From NCBI GenBank assembly GCA_944739405.2, contig OX123190.2, forward strand, positions 81,969,086 through 82,033,085: 64,000 bases of DNA, written 5' to 3'. This document shows positions 11,019 to 22,204 of the stretch, one piece after another (position 1 is the stretch's first letter; each line of letters starts with the position of its first letter). The translations under genes and the position numbers were made by a program. The stretch is from Euclidia mi. Taxonomy: Eukaryota > Arthropoda > Insecta > Lepidoptera > Erebidae. The notes under the pieces are model-generated. The model made no database searches, was not told the DNA's origin, and saw nothing but the letters and a program-made list of their open reading frames with translations.

Positions 11019-11800
11019 TTATTGAATTAGAATTTGAGTTACTGATTTTTCGTTAGCTCTCGTCATACATGTTTGTATGGAAAAATAAAAAAAAAATCTT
11101 TCGCTCCAAATATGTGTTGTTGTGAGGTGATAAGGCTTCAATACAATAAGTATTACAATATATATTTGCTGTTGTTCACGAGGCACAGTTTCATTTACTT
11201 TCCTTTTACGGCTTGGTATTGTAGAAATTTCAAGCACTGATGAAACATTTTCCTCTCCGTGATCTCGCAATGCCATCCCTTGAGCTTGACGAGAATAAAC
11301 AATTTCAGGCAACTGCCAATTCATATATAACGCCACAAGCTTCTCACAGAAAACATCATCTTTTTCTATAATTTCTATTTTTAGTGGTATACTTTCACCA
11401 CTCCACACAGCAAATAAACACTTTTGTTTGCGTGTAACGTGGCGTTGCCCCTGAATTTGGTAATAACAATTACAATATGTGTTTAGACTAGTCATTTCAC
11501 TTTTTTATCATGTTTCCATATTTGTATTTTATTTGCTCTTATATTATTCTACAGGCCATTCTTATAGGCAACTTTAGAACATTAAATTTCCACAATCGTG
11601 TTTGGACCTATTAATCCATCTGGCGTGGCACCAATAATAGAATAATCCACAAGGCTCGATTGTTACATTTTCTTGCTTCGCCAGTTGTTGCAAAGCCAGT
11701 TGTTCATTTTAGATTCCATGCGCAACTGATTTTACATTGCAAATATTTTATTTGTACAAAATATTTTTTACTAAGTTGGCTTTACTGCTGTTATCTCTTC
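11019..11800 (-). pseudogene. YqaJ-type viral-recombinase/exonuclease family pseudogene
   Basis: Minus-strand reading gives, in order: LVKNILYK, KSVAHGI, NEQLALQQLAKQEN (about 11790-11680), TIEPCGLF, then IIGATPDGLIGPNTIVEI (about 11640-11590). In 11495-11019 follow YYQIQGQRHVTRKQKCLFAV and ALYMNWQLPEIV. PDGLIG...VEIKC and YYQIQGQ are hallmark blocks of YqaJ-fold nucleases that occur in some eukaryotic transposon-associated and viral proteins. Stops replace residues at YK*NI, GI*NE and VEI*C, the last at the active-site Lys, and the frame shifts near 11640, so it is dead. The neighbours are non-coding. Which element or host gene it came from cannot be told here. Confidence 0.7.
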
Positions 11801-13139
11801 TTTTTACCACTATACAAAAATTTCAATCTGTCAACATATTCTTACACAATTCGAACCAATCACTGCTATCCCTCTTGTATTTTTTGCTTATCACTACGGA
11901 ATTTGAGACAAATTTGTTAAAAAAATTGTTTGGCATTTCTTGGCTAGCTCTTGAACAGATCGTGTTAGGAATGACTGAAGTCAAATGTGTGTAAAACGTT
12001 GCAGAACTTCTTTAACTTCACTGTAATTACAATAATGATAATTAGTTACGTACTTTATTATTAAAAAAATACTATATCTTGTGTTATAGCAAACAGAGAA
12101 GTTATCTTCTTACTTATAAATGATTGATTTTAGAAATTAAAAAGATATTAGATGTACTGAGACATACCTAATAGTTTATGAATAATCAAAGTTTTACCCG
12201 ATGTACCTAAAAAGGTTTATGTTCAAAACACAATAATACAACATTCGTTACCGCTTGTGTGCGGATTGCGGAGCGCCATATTAGCGCTGTCATCATTATT
12301 GTTCGCCGTGGCGGCATCTTGGCGCTCCAGGCACTCTGACAAGCTAATGAATTTGAAATAAAGGTACATAAAATGATTCGATTTTATGTTATTACTCTTT
12401 CAAAAATTGAAAACTGTGGCAGCTATGTATTGTGTGAATAGTTTATATAATTATAATTATTATGCATAATCGATAATATATAAGTAACATAGTCATAAAA
12501 GACTCTTATGAAAATAATTTGTGTAAAAATGTTACATATTTCATAATCACATGGCCATGGATGAATTTCTTCATTTCTCTAATTGTCCATATTTTATTCT
12601 TCTAATTATATATTTATAAGCACAGAAACAATAACAACTTAGGTCCTAATTATATGTGCCCATAGTTACATGAAAAGCCTATTTGATTCAAAGTATTCAG
12701 TCTATAACATAAAACATGAAATTACGAACTCAAATCGGCGTATTATAATAACAAACATGTTTACGTGTGTCACGAAATTTTTCGTGCAGCGGAGACGCAA
12801 GCAACATGACCTATCTCTCACAGGGCTCATAGCCGAATGATGAGGTCTGGGCGGGGCGTAAACTAGCAACTGACACTCAGTACACCGCTTATGCTAATAA
12901 GGTTTAAATTGCTGAAGCGTTTGATATTGATGGGATCTACCGAGCGTCAAAATCATAGACGTTTGGCAGATTTTATTTAATTTTACAAAAAATACACGTA
13001 TAATATGAAAATAAATTGGGTAATTCTTTAGTTCATTAGATTTCCTACAATATTATCAAAAAAAATATGACAGCTTACGATCAAGTTATTTTTTCTAATA
13101 AAGTGACTACAAGGATGGCGTTATGAGTTTGCACTATGC
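11801..13139. other. No feature recognised
   Basis: AT-rich sequence with short open frames only and no motif, inverted repeat or SINE head that I can identify. A somewhat GC-richer patch lies at 12240-12340. Confidence 0.4.
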
Positions 13140-13805
13140 TTAATCCTCAAATTGTGATCCCAAGTCTTTGTGTTCGTCGGTTGAATGGAACGAAATGACG
13201 GATCTAGTCGACCGATCGCTGAAGACGCTATTTAAAAAGCTGTATTTTTTCGTATCGGGTTGAAAAATCCTCATGGAGTCCCTCCGTCCTGAGGGAAGGG
13301 CGAAGGGGACTGTCAGACTCTTACTGACTAAAAACCAACCCATGTTCCTCATGTACCCGTGTGTCGGAGGGTCAGGTATCATCGAAGCATTCCTCGCTAC
13401 CCACCCCGACGGGTATTGGCCCGCCAGATGGTCAGGCGGGCTGCGAACAAAACCCCCTTGGCGGCGGATGATGGTGTTGGGCTCCGCCGCCAAAACATCC
13501 AGCGGCCGCAGAAGATAGGGAGGACGGCAATGCAACACCGCATCTCCTATTCCTCATCGGCCCCACCTCGACGCAACGATGGTCTTCCCCCATTTCGTCA
13601 CGGGAGATAGTCTGTCCAACTGTCCCTCGCACCCGCACCTTTGGACGCATCCTGCGCAGGCCTCCGTCAACCCCACGCGGAGCGTCCACTCCAGGGATCT
13701 CGCTTAGCTTCACTGTGGGTGACCTAACTACGGTTACTGAGCCCCCACCACGACAAGGTGGAGATCCCACGGGGGAGATAGCCGAAGAACCTACTGACCA
13801 CCACT
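13140..13805 (-). repeat. GC-rich dispersed repeat (LINE 3'-UTR or SINE type)
   Basis: About 600 bp sharply richer in GC than its surroundings. On the minus strand it contains GGTTTTTAGTCAGTAAGAGT followed by CTGACAGTCCCCTTCGCC, a block I recall as abundant in lepidopteran genomes, and ends toward 13240 in ATACGAAAAAATAC. Overlapping open frames on both strands reflect GC content, not genes. Confidence 0.6.
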
Positions 13806-13810
13806 AAGTA

Positions 13811-16360
13811 ACGACTGACACAAAACTTAATTTAAAAAATTATATATTATTGTCAACCAAGATAATATTGCAAAATTACAAGAAAATTTCAGAAAATGCT
13901 TGTCCATAAAATTACTTATTACAGAACCTTTTCCTACGAAGTGGGTCTTACATTAAGCGCCATAATAAAACCAACAGAATTAAATTCTTCGTATCTCTTA
14001 TCTATATATGAATTTTACCTTAAATTAAAAGTCTGGAGAACGCCGAAAGTATTGCTGCTCAACACGAAAATCATAATACTTCAAGCCGAAAGCAATGAAA
14101 GGCTTGTTTGGGTTAACAAAAAAAATATTTTTTTTCTCCAAATACGGCTCGGCATTCAAGTAGTATAAAATAAAAGCAAGAAGTTTTAAATTGCTAACCG
14201 GTAAATGGTAGATTTGAACCTACACCTGCAAGGTAATCATTTTGGTTAGTAAATAATTGAACTAATAAAATATCTCCACCGTTTACGCGATCGACATCCA
14301 AACCTATTAGTTTCGTACTGCGTTCCGGTTATAAGTATGCAATGTACTTTTATCAAAGAACTATTAACTTTTGTCACTGAATTTCAAGTTAGCCGCCTCA
14401 AAAGACTTATTCTTATTTCATAAGTACTATAATACTATACCTATTACATAAACTGTACATCACTTATACCTAATGTTTGTATGTCCAATACTTTCTATCA
14501 AACCAATGTCTAAGAACAGTAATTTAGTTACACGAGTTACTCTTTAGTAGGCAATCCAAACCCCGACAACCAGACTGTTGTTCTCAAAATAATACTTCTC
14601 AAATAAAATAATTAAATTATTCAGAATGAAATCCTTTTGAAAACTTTCTCACCGAAATCCAACTGCAATAACAGGGTCTTAAGCATCATTTAAGTATTCT
14701 TAGAAGACAAATAGTCAAATATAAAAGAGGTGTTTTTCACTGGGCCGAAAGTCAAAACAACGGAATGCCAAATATCCGAAAAAAATTCTAAGGAAATGTA
14801 AAAATTAAAAGTTGAACAAGTCTGCCCTCTGCTGTAAATGATTCATAAAAGAATTTTGTTGAATTAAAACTTTCAGAAGTTCCCTATCTTGCTCCGATTG
14901 TAACGAATGGATCAAAGATTTTTGGAGGAATATATATTTTCGGGACGTTTTCATGAAGCTGTGAGAAATCTTTTGTTGCTAACACTTCGTAAGGTTTAAT
15001 GCTTTTGCGTCCAATGTTTAGTTTTAAGACTGCTTAGACGAAAATTGGGGTTGTTTAGGTCAACATCTGTTTTCATCATAAAATATTGTATTGGTGCACA
15101 TACAATGTTGTTCTATAGATTAGAGTAGATTGGAAATATTGTTCAGTTTCACTAGCTATTAGAAAATACTAAGTATAAACTAGAATTTCTCTACCATATC
15201 TATACTAATTAAATAATACACTCGCAAAGAATTTCGTAATTTCACACATTTATCTCAATATGTGTTTCTTTTTTCAACGTAGAAGATTTAAGTATATGAA
15301 TACTGCGGTGGTTGATTTCAATACCCAAAGGCAGTACTCGTATTTTGGCAGACATCGACACTGAATTTTGAATGGAAAGCAATTCAATTTTGAATTTACT
15401 CACAATTGATATCTTGCTACGCCTTATGACATTTTAGTTTAATTTGACACATAGATTTAATTGGAAAAACGGCTGATAAAAACTTTGCCCAACACATTTT
15501 TAAGATTTAAAGACAAGTTCAATAACAATATTATTAAAGCTTCAATACCAGCAATCTATTCAAAGATATATTAATTATCTTCAACAAAAATAACAATGTC
15601 ATAAATACATTTTAAATGATCAACTGATCACAAACATATTTTCAAACTAACTTGTGACAGATTCTATTATTAAAAATGATTGTTTAAAGAAAATTCAAGT
15701 TTGAACCTCATCTTCAATAAAATATCCAAAAATATTCTTATAAAAGTTTCAAAAATTATTTTCTTTGTGCAGTCTTATAATATAACATCTTTATATAAAG
15801 ATTTTGCTGAGGCTCCTAATGGAAGGACTATGATACTTTTTGTGCTGTAATCATGAGTTATGGCATCCTTTATTTGGCATTAAGAACGGTCGAAGACGCC
15901 ATATTGAAACAGCAGACAGTTTGAGTGCAAAAGTTTCGTTAAAATTCTTTTGAACGCCTCGTCTCTCGAAAATATGAGCAAATTATATTTTAGATTTCTT
16001 AAGTTAGTAAAAAGGTATTTTATATTTTTGTGATAAGATAAAACTGGCTGATAGCTTGGTGAGGCAAATGCTTTGACTAAGTTTTACTTGAAATTTTTAA
16101 TAAGCTTTTCATAGGCGCACATATCGTAGTTTAAGTAGATTCTAGCGTTACGTTGTGAAAGTTGATAAAGTTTGGCAGCGCGGTAGCTACGTTTAGTAAA
16201 GTATTCATCTCGCAGATTAATAATGAAGAGGTTGTTCTAAACTCGCTTTAGAGGGATTATATTATGATATGAACTGTGTCAGTCTTGTTTTGGTTACAAG
16301 CTGCGTATTTGTTTAACTTGATTCGAAATAGCTAATCGTCAGCGGTGTTGAGCGATCAGT
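13811..16360. other. No gene recognised
   Basis: AT-rich DNA without recognisable domains. A weak B-box-like complement (TAGATTTGAACCTACACC) at about 14210-14230 may be a SINE relic. Confidence 0.4.
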
Positions 16361-16367
16361 TATGGGC

Positions 16368-16690
16368 GTATTAAATTGTTAATTATAGTTTGACCTGTAC
16401 CTCAGAGAGCACGTTCTAAGACTCGGTCCAACCAGTCATGAAGATCTTTGAGAATCTTTGTAGAAAACTAACCTCAGAATTAACTGACAGTTGTCTAATC
16501 TATGGAATATCACCATCCCTTAAGTGTTGGTGATATTCCAGGGATTAGAGGTCACACGGTAGTCGCTGAGTGGAAAAGCTAATTATTCTGGTAAATCTGG
16601 TTAGACTGGTAAACGGACATATGGTAGGTCTTCGATGTAACTGAGATAACGTCACGATAACGTATAGTCCTAGACTATGACAAGTCTTTT
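16368..16690 (+). repeat. SINE S2, 5'-truncated body
   Basis: Begins GCGTATTAAATTGTTAATTA and carries ATGGAATATCACCATCCC, GTGGAAAAGCT and ACTGAGATAACGTCACGATA, matching the body of the S2 copy at 7806. The tRNA-like head is missing. Confidence 0.6.
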
Positions 16691-17724
16691 AGTTTAATTC
16701 CATCAAATTGTAGTCAACTTATGGCAGCCATATGCTGCAGAATATTCGGTCCATCTTCTGACACACTCATTAAGTTATTTATAGGTAAATGAACGACACA
16801 CATACTTAAAACATGTTTACATTTGGCGTTGCGATAACCATGATTGAAATCACAATTTAATGAGGTTTTCATACTATGTTATTTCATACACAGCTCAATT
16901 GCCCTAGCAACTTTATCGAAGTATTTCTTTTTTAAATAAGTCGTTATACGTTCCTACTAGAGAATAGATGCCTAATATATTATTTCCTAATATATCCTAA
17001 TATATTATTATCAATGTATGGAAAAGCAATGGGTGTTTTATAACAAGTTGACGCATGTTACAATGTAGTAACTGAGTGTTTTCCAACATGTTCTTCACGA
17101 TATATGTAGTCTGCTAAGCACTTCTTCGTCAACGCAGAGGATTAAGAAATAACTCACCAATCACTGATACTCAAAAATATTTATTTCACTTTTATCTTTT
17201 ATTTTAACTCTGTAACCTATTTTTTACAATAAAAAAGCACAATACTAAAATACCATATTCCAGATTGCCCGGTTTTAGTATTTGACGATCGATTTTTAAA
17301 GCATTTAAGACACTGTATAAGTATTTATTAATTTATTGAGTTTTGTTGTTATTTTGTCTTAGAACAATACTTTGATTAGTACATCATCAAAAATGTTCTC
17401 TCGGAAATTATTCTGTTCAGAATACAGTATTAGGCACATTTGCATAAAATCACATCCAAGACCATGCACTTTCTATTAATTGGTCTCCATGGACAGTATC
17501 CCCATTCTTCATGCGATGCATCTTGAATTTTAATGTATATCACATTGTTATGCATACGGCGTTCCAACTACAGCCACACATACACACAGGCCATTAAATC
17601 TTAGCGATTAAAGTGTAGCTGCAGTTACAAAGACAATTTAATAGATTAGAATAAACATATTGACAAATACGTTTTATCATCGTAAGAATTTTTCTAATTA
17701 GCTTTTCATCATTTACATGTAGGC
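16691..17724. other. No feature recognised
   Basis: AT-rich sequence. CCTAATATATTATT-type short tandem repeats lie at 16974-17012. No coding or RNA signal. Confidence 0.4.
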
Positions 17725-17873
17725 AGACGTGTGTATTATCCCCACATTTCTGCGTGTTATGAATTTTGGGTCCCACGTAATAGGGGCAAGCCTATTGCCG
17801 TTTTTTGCACATTGCCCGACTCCGTGCTGCTACTGAAAATTCGGAATACTCTCTCCTCTTTTATTTTCTATTT

Positions 17874-18765
17874 TCATAAATCTCCTAGCTCAACATCTTC
17901 AGTGCGCTTACCATTTCTATGCCGACGACTTGCAGATTTACTCCCATGTAAGAGTGGAATGCGTAGCTGAGGCCATTGACAAGGTAAATAGGGATTTGAC
18001 GACCATGAAGACATGTTCTGACAAGTTTGGTCTCACCGTAAATACCTGCAAGAACCAGACCATAATTGTGGGTAGTCAATGAATTCTAAGCAGACTAAAC
18101 TTAGCAACACTACCAGCCATTATTTTCAACGGAACAATCGTCGATCTGTACCCTACGGTTAAAAATCTTGTTCTACACATGGATACTAGGCTGAATTGCG
18201 AGGCTGTGGTGACTATAGTAAGACAAAAAGTCACCGGTACTCTGCACGCTCTCTACAGTCTTAAAAACTTACTCCCTTCTGAGACTAAAACAATGCTTGT
18301 GCAAACTTTGATTTTCTCACTGATCGACTATGGTGATGTGTGTTACTTTGACTTGAATGCAGATCAGAGAAACTTGACCGTCTTCTGAATAACTGCATTC
18401 GATGCATTTTTATTCTTCGTAAGTATGACCATGTGTCTACTTATCGTTCCCAATTAAAGTGGCTCCCTATACGTCAGCGCCGTAGTTTGCGTGCTCTGAC
18501 TATCCTATACACTATTCTCACATCTCCTACTTCTCCTCCGTATATGTCTCCTTACTTTAAGTGCTTATGTTCAAACCATGAGCGAAATCTTCGCTCCTCT
18601 AATGATCTTTAACTCATGGTTCCTACACACAGATCTTACTTCCTTCACTCTTCTTTCACTGTTCAATCTATTCTTCTATGGAATAGTCTTCCTCCTGGGA
18701 TCAGAATGGCCAAAACCAAATTCTTATTCAAGTCCAAAGAAAGTGAACTCTTGTTGGCTGAGTCC
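17874..18765 (+). pseudogene. LINE C reverse transcriptase C-terminal half (stops and frameshift)
   Basis: Translation begins just before the catalytic motif HFYADDLQIYSH (near 17912) and continues DKVNRDLTTMKTCSDKFGLT. It meets a stop at 18080, resumes in frame through FNGTIVDLYPTVKNLVLHMD and LIDYGDVCYFDLN, then shifts at about 18365 into RLLNNCIRCIF, QLKWLPIRQRR, SPPYMSPYF and LLWNSLPPGIR. The order matches the palm C motif through the C-terminal tail of CR1/L2-group ORF2. The N-terminal endonuclease and RT motifs A and B are missing through 5' truncation. Confidence 0.8.
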
Positions 18766-18873
18766 TCGAATGTATCATAAGTCGCTATCTTAACTAGGTA
18801 TATGTTTATGTATATATGTATATTAATATGTATCAGTATAAGTAAGTCTATAATTTCACTCATCTCTGATTTT

Positions 18874-19052
18874 GAAATTAAACTACAATTTACGGATTTT
18901 ATCGCGATGTATTGGTTTCACTAAGTTATTACATTTGAAACGAATGACCTAGAAACTACATTTTTAATTTATTACTAGCCAACGTTTCGAAAACACGTAA
19001 ACTATAGTTTAATTTCAATGTGTAACATTCACGTAAACCCAAGAAGCTACTA
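18874..19052. mobile_element. 179-bp miniature Penelope-like derivative, 13-bp TSD
   Basis: CATCTCTGATTTT flanks it at 18861-18873 and 19053-19065. The left 120 bp match the reverse complement of the Penelope 3' end at 60960-61079 (ACGGATTTTATCGCGATG, GGTTTCACTAAGTTATTAC, CTAGCCAACGTTTCGAAAAC). The right 55 bp match the inverted left end (TTTAATTTCAATGTGTAAC, ACGTAAACCCAAGAAG). All coding sequence is absent. Confidence 0.8.
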
Positions 19053-19519
19053 CATCTCTGATTTTATTTGTAATTATATGTATTTGCATTTATTGTACAG
19101 TGTATTACGTTTATGTATTTTTATTATAATATATTTAAGTATATAAGTATGTATATTTAGTATGACCAATAAATTTTTATTCAATAATTTGTAATTTTTC
19201 GTAATCTACATCATATAAATCACCTACTTTTTATATCTCTGCACCACTCTAAGGTAGATAATGCCCGTGGCATTAAGTCCGCCTATATACTTTGTGTATA
19301 TGAAGAATAAAATAAATAAAATACTCTAACATTTTAGCCCAATCCGAGAATTGAATCCACATCGCACCGATCAGCTGACGCATACGCTATCCATTGGACC
19401 ACGTAGGCAGTCAATAAAAGATAATCTCTGTGTTTTTAACCGTTAAGGACTTTCCTCTTCTAAAGTAAATTCTGAATATAGTTTATTGTATGCTTATCAT
19501 AAAATTGCCTTGCTAAATC

Positions 19520-20075
19520 TGTTGTTCATAACAGTAAGCGGACACATGACTCCAACGCTAAATTCTTGAATGCAACCGGGATAGGACGATGATAATGATC
19601 GTTAGTAACCGAACATGTAGAGCGAGAGAGTCAGTACCTCTAAATCAACTTTCACTAGTCTATTTTTTTTTTGTAGTCTCATGCCTGTATCCTCAGAGGG
19701 GTAGGCAGAGGTGTAAATATAACACCCACATTTCGCCATGAATTTTTTAGGTCCCACGTAATAGGGGCGAGTCTTTTGCCGTTACCGGGCACATCACCAG
19801 ACTCCGGGCTGCTACTGAGTATTCGGAAAAACCCAGTAACATTTTTGCCCGACCCAGGAATCGAACCCGGGACCTCCGATCAGCAGTCGCATAAGCTATC
19901 CACTGGACCACAGATGCAGGCAGACACTAGTCTACAACATGGAATATAGCTGTACTTTTGGGTAGCGAACGTGAGACAAGCATTTGCTCTATGGAAAAGC
20001 TAAATATTCAGTGAAATCCCGCTAGGGTAGTAAGCGGACCCTGGGTTGCAACTGGGATAATGCAAGGAGGTTGAT
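19520..20075 (+). repeat. SINE S2 body, split by SINE S1
   Basis: S2 segments TTCACTAGTCTA|CAACATGGAATATAGC and GACCCTGGGTTGCAACTGGG match the S2 copy at 7806. They are interrupted by the S1 copy at 19663-19924. Confidence 0.6.
19663..19924 (-). repeat. SINE S1, near full length, 10-bp TSD
   Basis: CACTAGTCTA flanks it (19653-19662, 19925-19934). The minus strand has the A-box region (GTGGTCCAGTGGATAGC), the B box in GGTCCCGGGTTCGATTCC, a body with CGGCAAAAGACTCGCCCC, the 3' block GGGGTAGGCAGAGGTG complement and an A-rich tail. It is the best reference copy of S1 here. Confidence 0.85.
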
Positions 20076-20892
20076 GAGGACTAAACATGCAAAATGTCAG
20101 CTCTTTAAGCCATGGTTTGCAAGAGTTGGTCTATGCATACTATCGATTCTGAAATGTATTTTGATGAACAGAATGGTCGAACATCAAAAGCAGGCGGTCA
20201 TCAGAGACATTCTTAACCTCGTCTACGACACCAAGCCGGAGCAACATGTTAACTACCGTTTTAAGTAAATGATTGACTAATTTAATATCTGATTGTCGCG
20301 TATAATCACACGGTCATTCAACAATAACCTATGGTTTAATAACCGTAATTGTTATTGTTATAAAGGTAATATTATGTTACCACATAGTTATTAACACACG
20401 GGCATTAAGAATTGAACAAAATACGTGATAAATCGATCGATATTGATAGCTCGAAAAGTCTAGATCTCACCCTTATTTTGAATATCAAACACGTCTAGTA
20501 CAACACTACCTGAGATATATTTTCCTCCCCTTACAGTTCACATAGACCAAAACCCAATAAAGAAATAATTCAGCATTGAAGCAACATTAATCTTTGTAAC
20601 TATAAGCCGATCGAAAAGCCTCCCCTCTTTTTTCGTTCTCCCCTCCGTTTGTTAGTGTTGGGGCACCAGTAACTAACTTCAAATCGTAGCTAATAAATTT
20701 CAACACTTTAAAAGTCCTTACCAAAACAAATAACGCTGGCACTCTTCTGCATGCTAGCATATAACAACCATTAATCTTTGTCCGATACATTTTGCTTCCA
20801 ACACTCTACAATAATTCATTTTCTACGTCTCTGCGGACGGTACGGCGAACTGCACCGCGAAATATTATTTAAATGTCTTTAATTTTTATTTA
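20071..20892. other. No gene recognised
   Basis: AT-rich; short open frames only. GC-richer patch at 20820-20860 without motif. Confidence 0.35.
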
Positions 20893-21090
20893 TAGACTCA
20901 GGCCTGTTTCCCCGAAGGAGTAGGCAGAGGTGTAATATTACACCCCCATTTCACCACGTTTTTTTAGGTGCCACACTCCGTGCTGCTACTGAGAATTACC
21001 TAAAAACCCAATAACACTTTTCCCGACCCGGGGATCGAACCCAAGACCTCCCAATGCCACGCGCACATTCATGCCGCGTGACTAACGAGG
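20893..21090 (-). repeat. SINE S1/S3-type copy, internally deleted
   Basis: Carries the 3' block (CCGAAGGAGTAGGCAGAGG) and promoter half (GGGATCGAACCCAAGACC, CATTCATGCCGCGTGACT), but the GGGGCGAGCCTATTGCC middle is deleted. Confidence 0.7.
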
Positions 21091-21277
21091 CAGTCAGTAA
21101 ATATTAAATACTTCCAAACTATTGCGGTGTTTGCATAAACTGCTGTTTATGTAACGGATCTTATTCACCTGTGACCACGGCTGGTGCTTCCCACACCGAA
21201 ACGTCGGGGCAAACGAAAGGAAACTTTCCCTTTCATGAATCTTTATATTAGTAGCTCATTACTTAATTATTATTTTT

Positions 21278-21525
21278 ATAGACTCACGCCTGTATCCCCG
21301 AAGGAGTAGACAGAGGTGTTATATTACACTCACATTTCGCTATGAATTTTTAGGTCCCACGTAATAAGGGACGAGCCTATTGCCATTATCGGGCACATCA
21401 CCAGACTCCATACTGCTACTGAGAATTCACAAAAACCCAGTAACACTTTTGCCCGACCCGGAAATCAAACCCGGGACCTCCGATCAGCAGTCGCATACGC
21501 TATCCACTGGACCACGGAGGCAGTT
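21278..21525 (-). repeat. SINE S1, near full length
   Basis: Same block order as 19663-19924: GTATCCCCGAAGGAGTAGAC, GTCCCACGTAATAAGGGACG, AATCAAACCCGGGACC, CGCTATCCACTGGACCACGG. No convincing TSD. Confidence 0.75.
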
Positions 21526-21822
21526 AATAAGTGGCTTTGATTTAATTGGTGAGCAAAACCTCATTAGCTGTGATTATTTTTCTGTGACTGTGACCTGCTT
21601 TTGCCCGCCGCTTCGCGTGCGTTAAATTCGGGGTAACACAAATCTACTTTCAGTCTCAAGTTGTGTGAAGAGACTCGTGATTATTCTTAAGGCTTCAGAA
21701 ACTCTATAGGGTACAAAGTAACTCGGTCAGTATCCATGACTTTCTCTACTGAAAGGTACATAGTAAAATCATCTTCAATACAGTCAAATGTCAAAGCCAT
21801 GTTCTAATACATGTTCATTATA

Positions 21823-22193
21823 CATACATAGTCTCACGCCTATAACCCCGAAGAGGTCGGCAGAGGTGTAGTTCTACACCCACTTTTCGCCAGATATACT
21901 TTAGTCCCACGTAATAAGGGGCGAGCCTATTGCCGTACCGGGCACATTTCCAGACTCCGTGCTGCTACTGAGAATTTCATGACAGAAAAACCCAATAACA
22001 CTGCCCGACCCAGGAATCGAATACGGGACCTCCCGATCCCACGCGCACATTTATGCCGCGAGACCAAAGAGGCAGTCGTATAGGGTTTGATGTCGATTTT
22101 TCCGTCTCTACGCAAAGATTACGACACCCACGGGAAGATAGGGGGTGGTGACACTTGTATTCTATGCCGTCAACCACACGGCTCCTGTTCTGC
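21823..22193 (-). repeat. Composite SINE S3 (5' module + internal tRNA-like promoter), 11-bp TSD
   Basis: TGTTCATTATA flanks it at 21812-21822 and 22194-22204. On the minus strand it starts with GTGTGGTTGACGGCATAG and CCCGTGGGTGTCGTAA, then the tRNA-like head (GTCTCGCGGCATAAATGTG, GGTCCCGTATTCGATTCC), then the S1-like body and the tail CTATGTATGTATG. The second copy is at 47977-48418. Confidence 0.85.
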
Positions 22194-22204
22194 TGTTCAT
22201 TATA

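Larger units (their letters stand above)
17853..19319 (+). mobile_element. 5'-truncated CR1/L2-group LINE (LINE C) with 8-bp TSD
   Basis: Flanked by AATACTCT at 17845-17852 and 19320-19327. It contains a broken RT (17874-18765) and a 3' UTR with GTGGCATTAAGTCCGCC, ending in an AATAAA-rich tail (19303-19319). The 3' UTR itself carries a 179-bp Penelope derivative with its own TSD. Confidence 0.85.
17725..19423 (-). repeat. SINE S1 copy split by LINE C
   Basis: The 3' half is at 17725-17852 (GGTCCCACGTAATAGGGGC, CTGCTACTGAAAATTCGG) and the promoter half at 19320-19423 (AATTGAATCCACATCGC, CGCTATCCATTGGACCACG). Compared with the intact S1 copy at 19663, the halves are contiguous once 17853-19319 plus one AATACTCT copy is removed. 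Confidence 0.8.

Noticed and set aside
13273..13770. Overlapping ORFs on both strands as genes
   Set aside because: They coincide with a GC-rich dispersed repeat where stop codons are rare; no domains.
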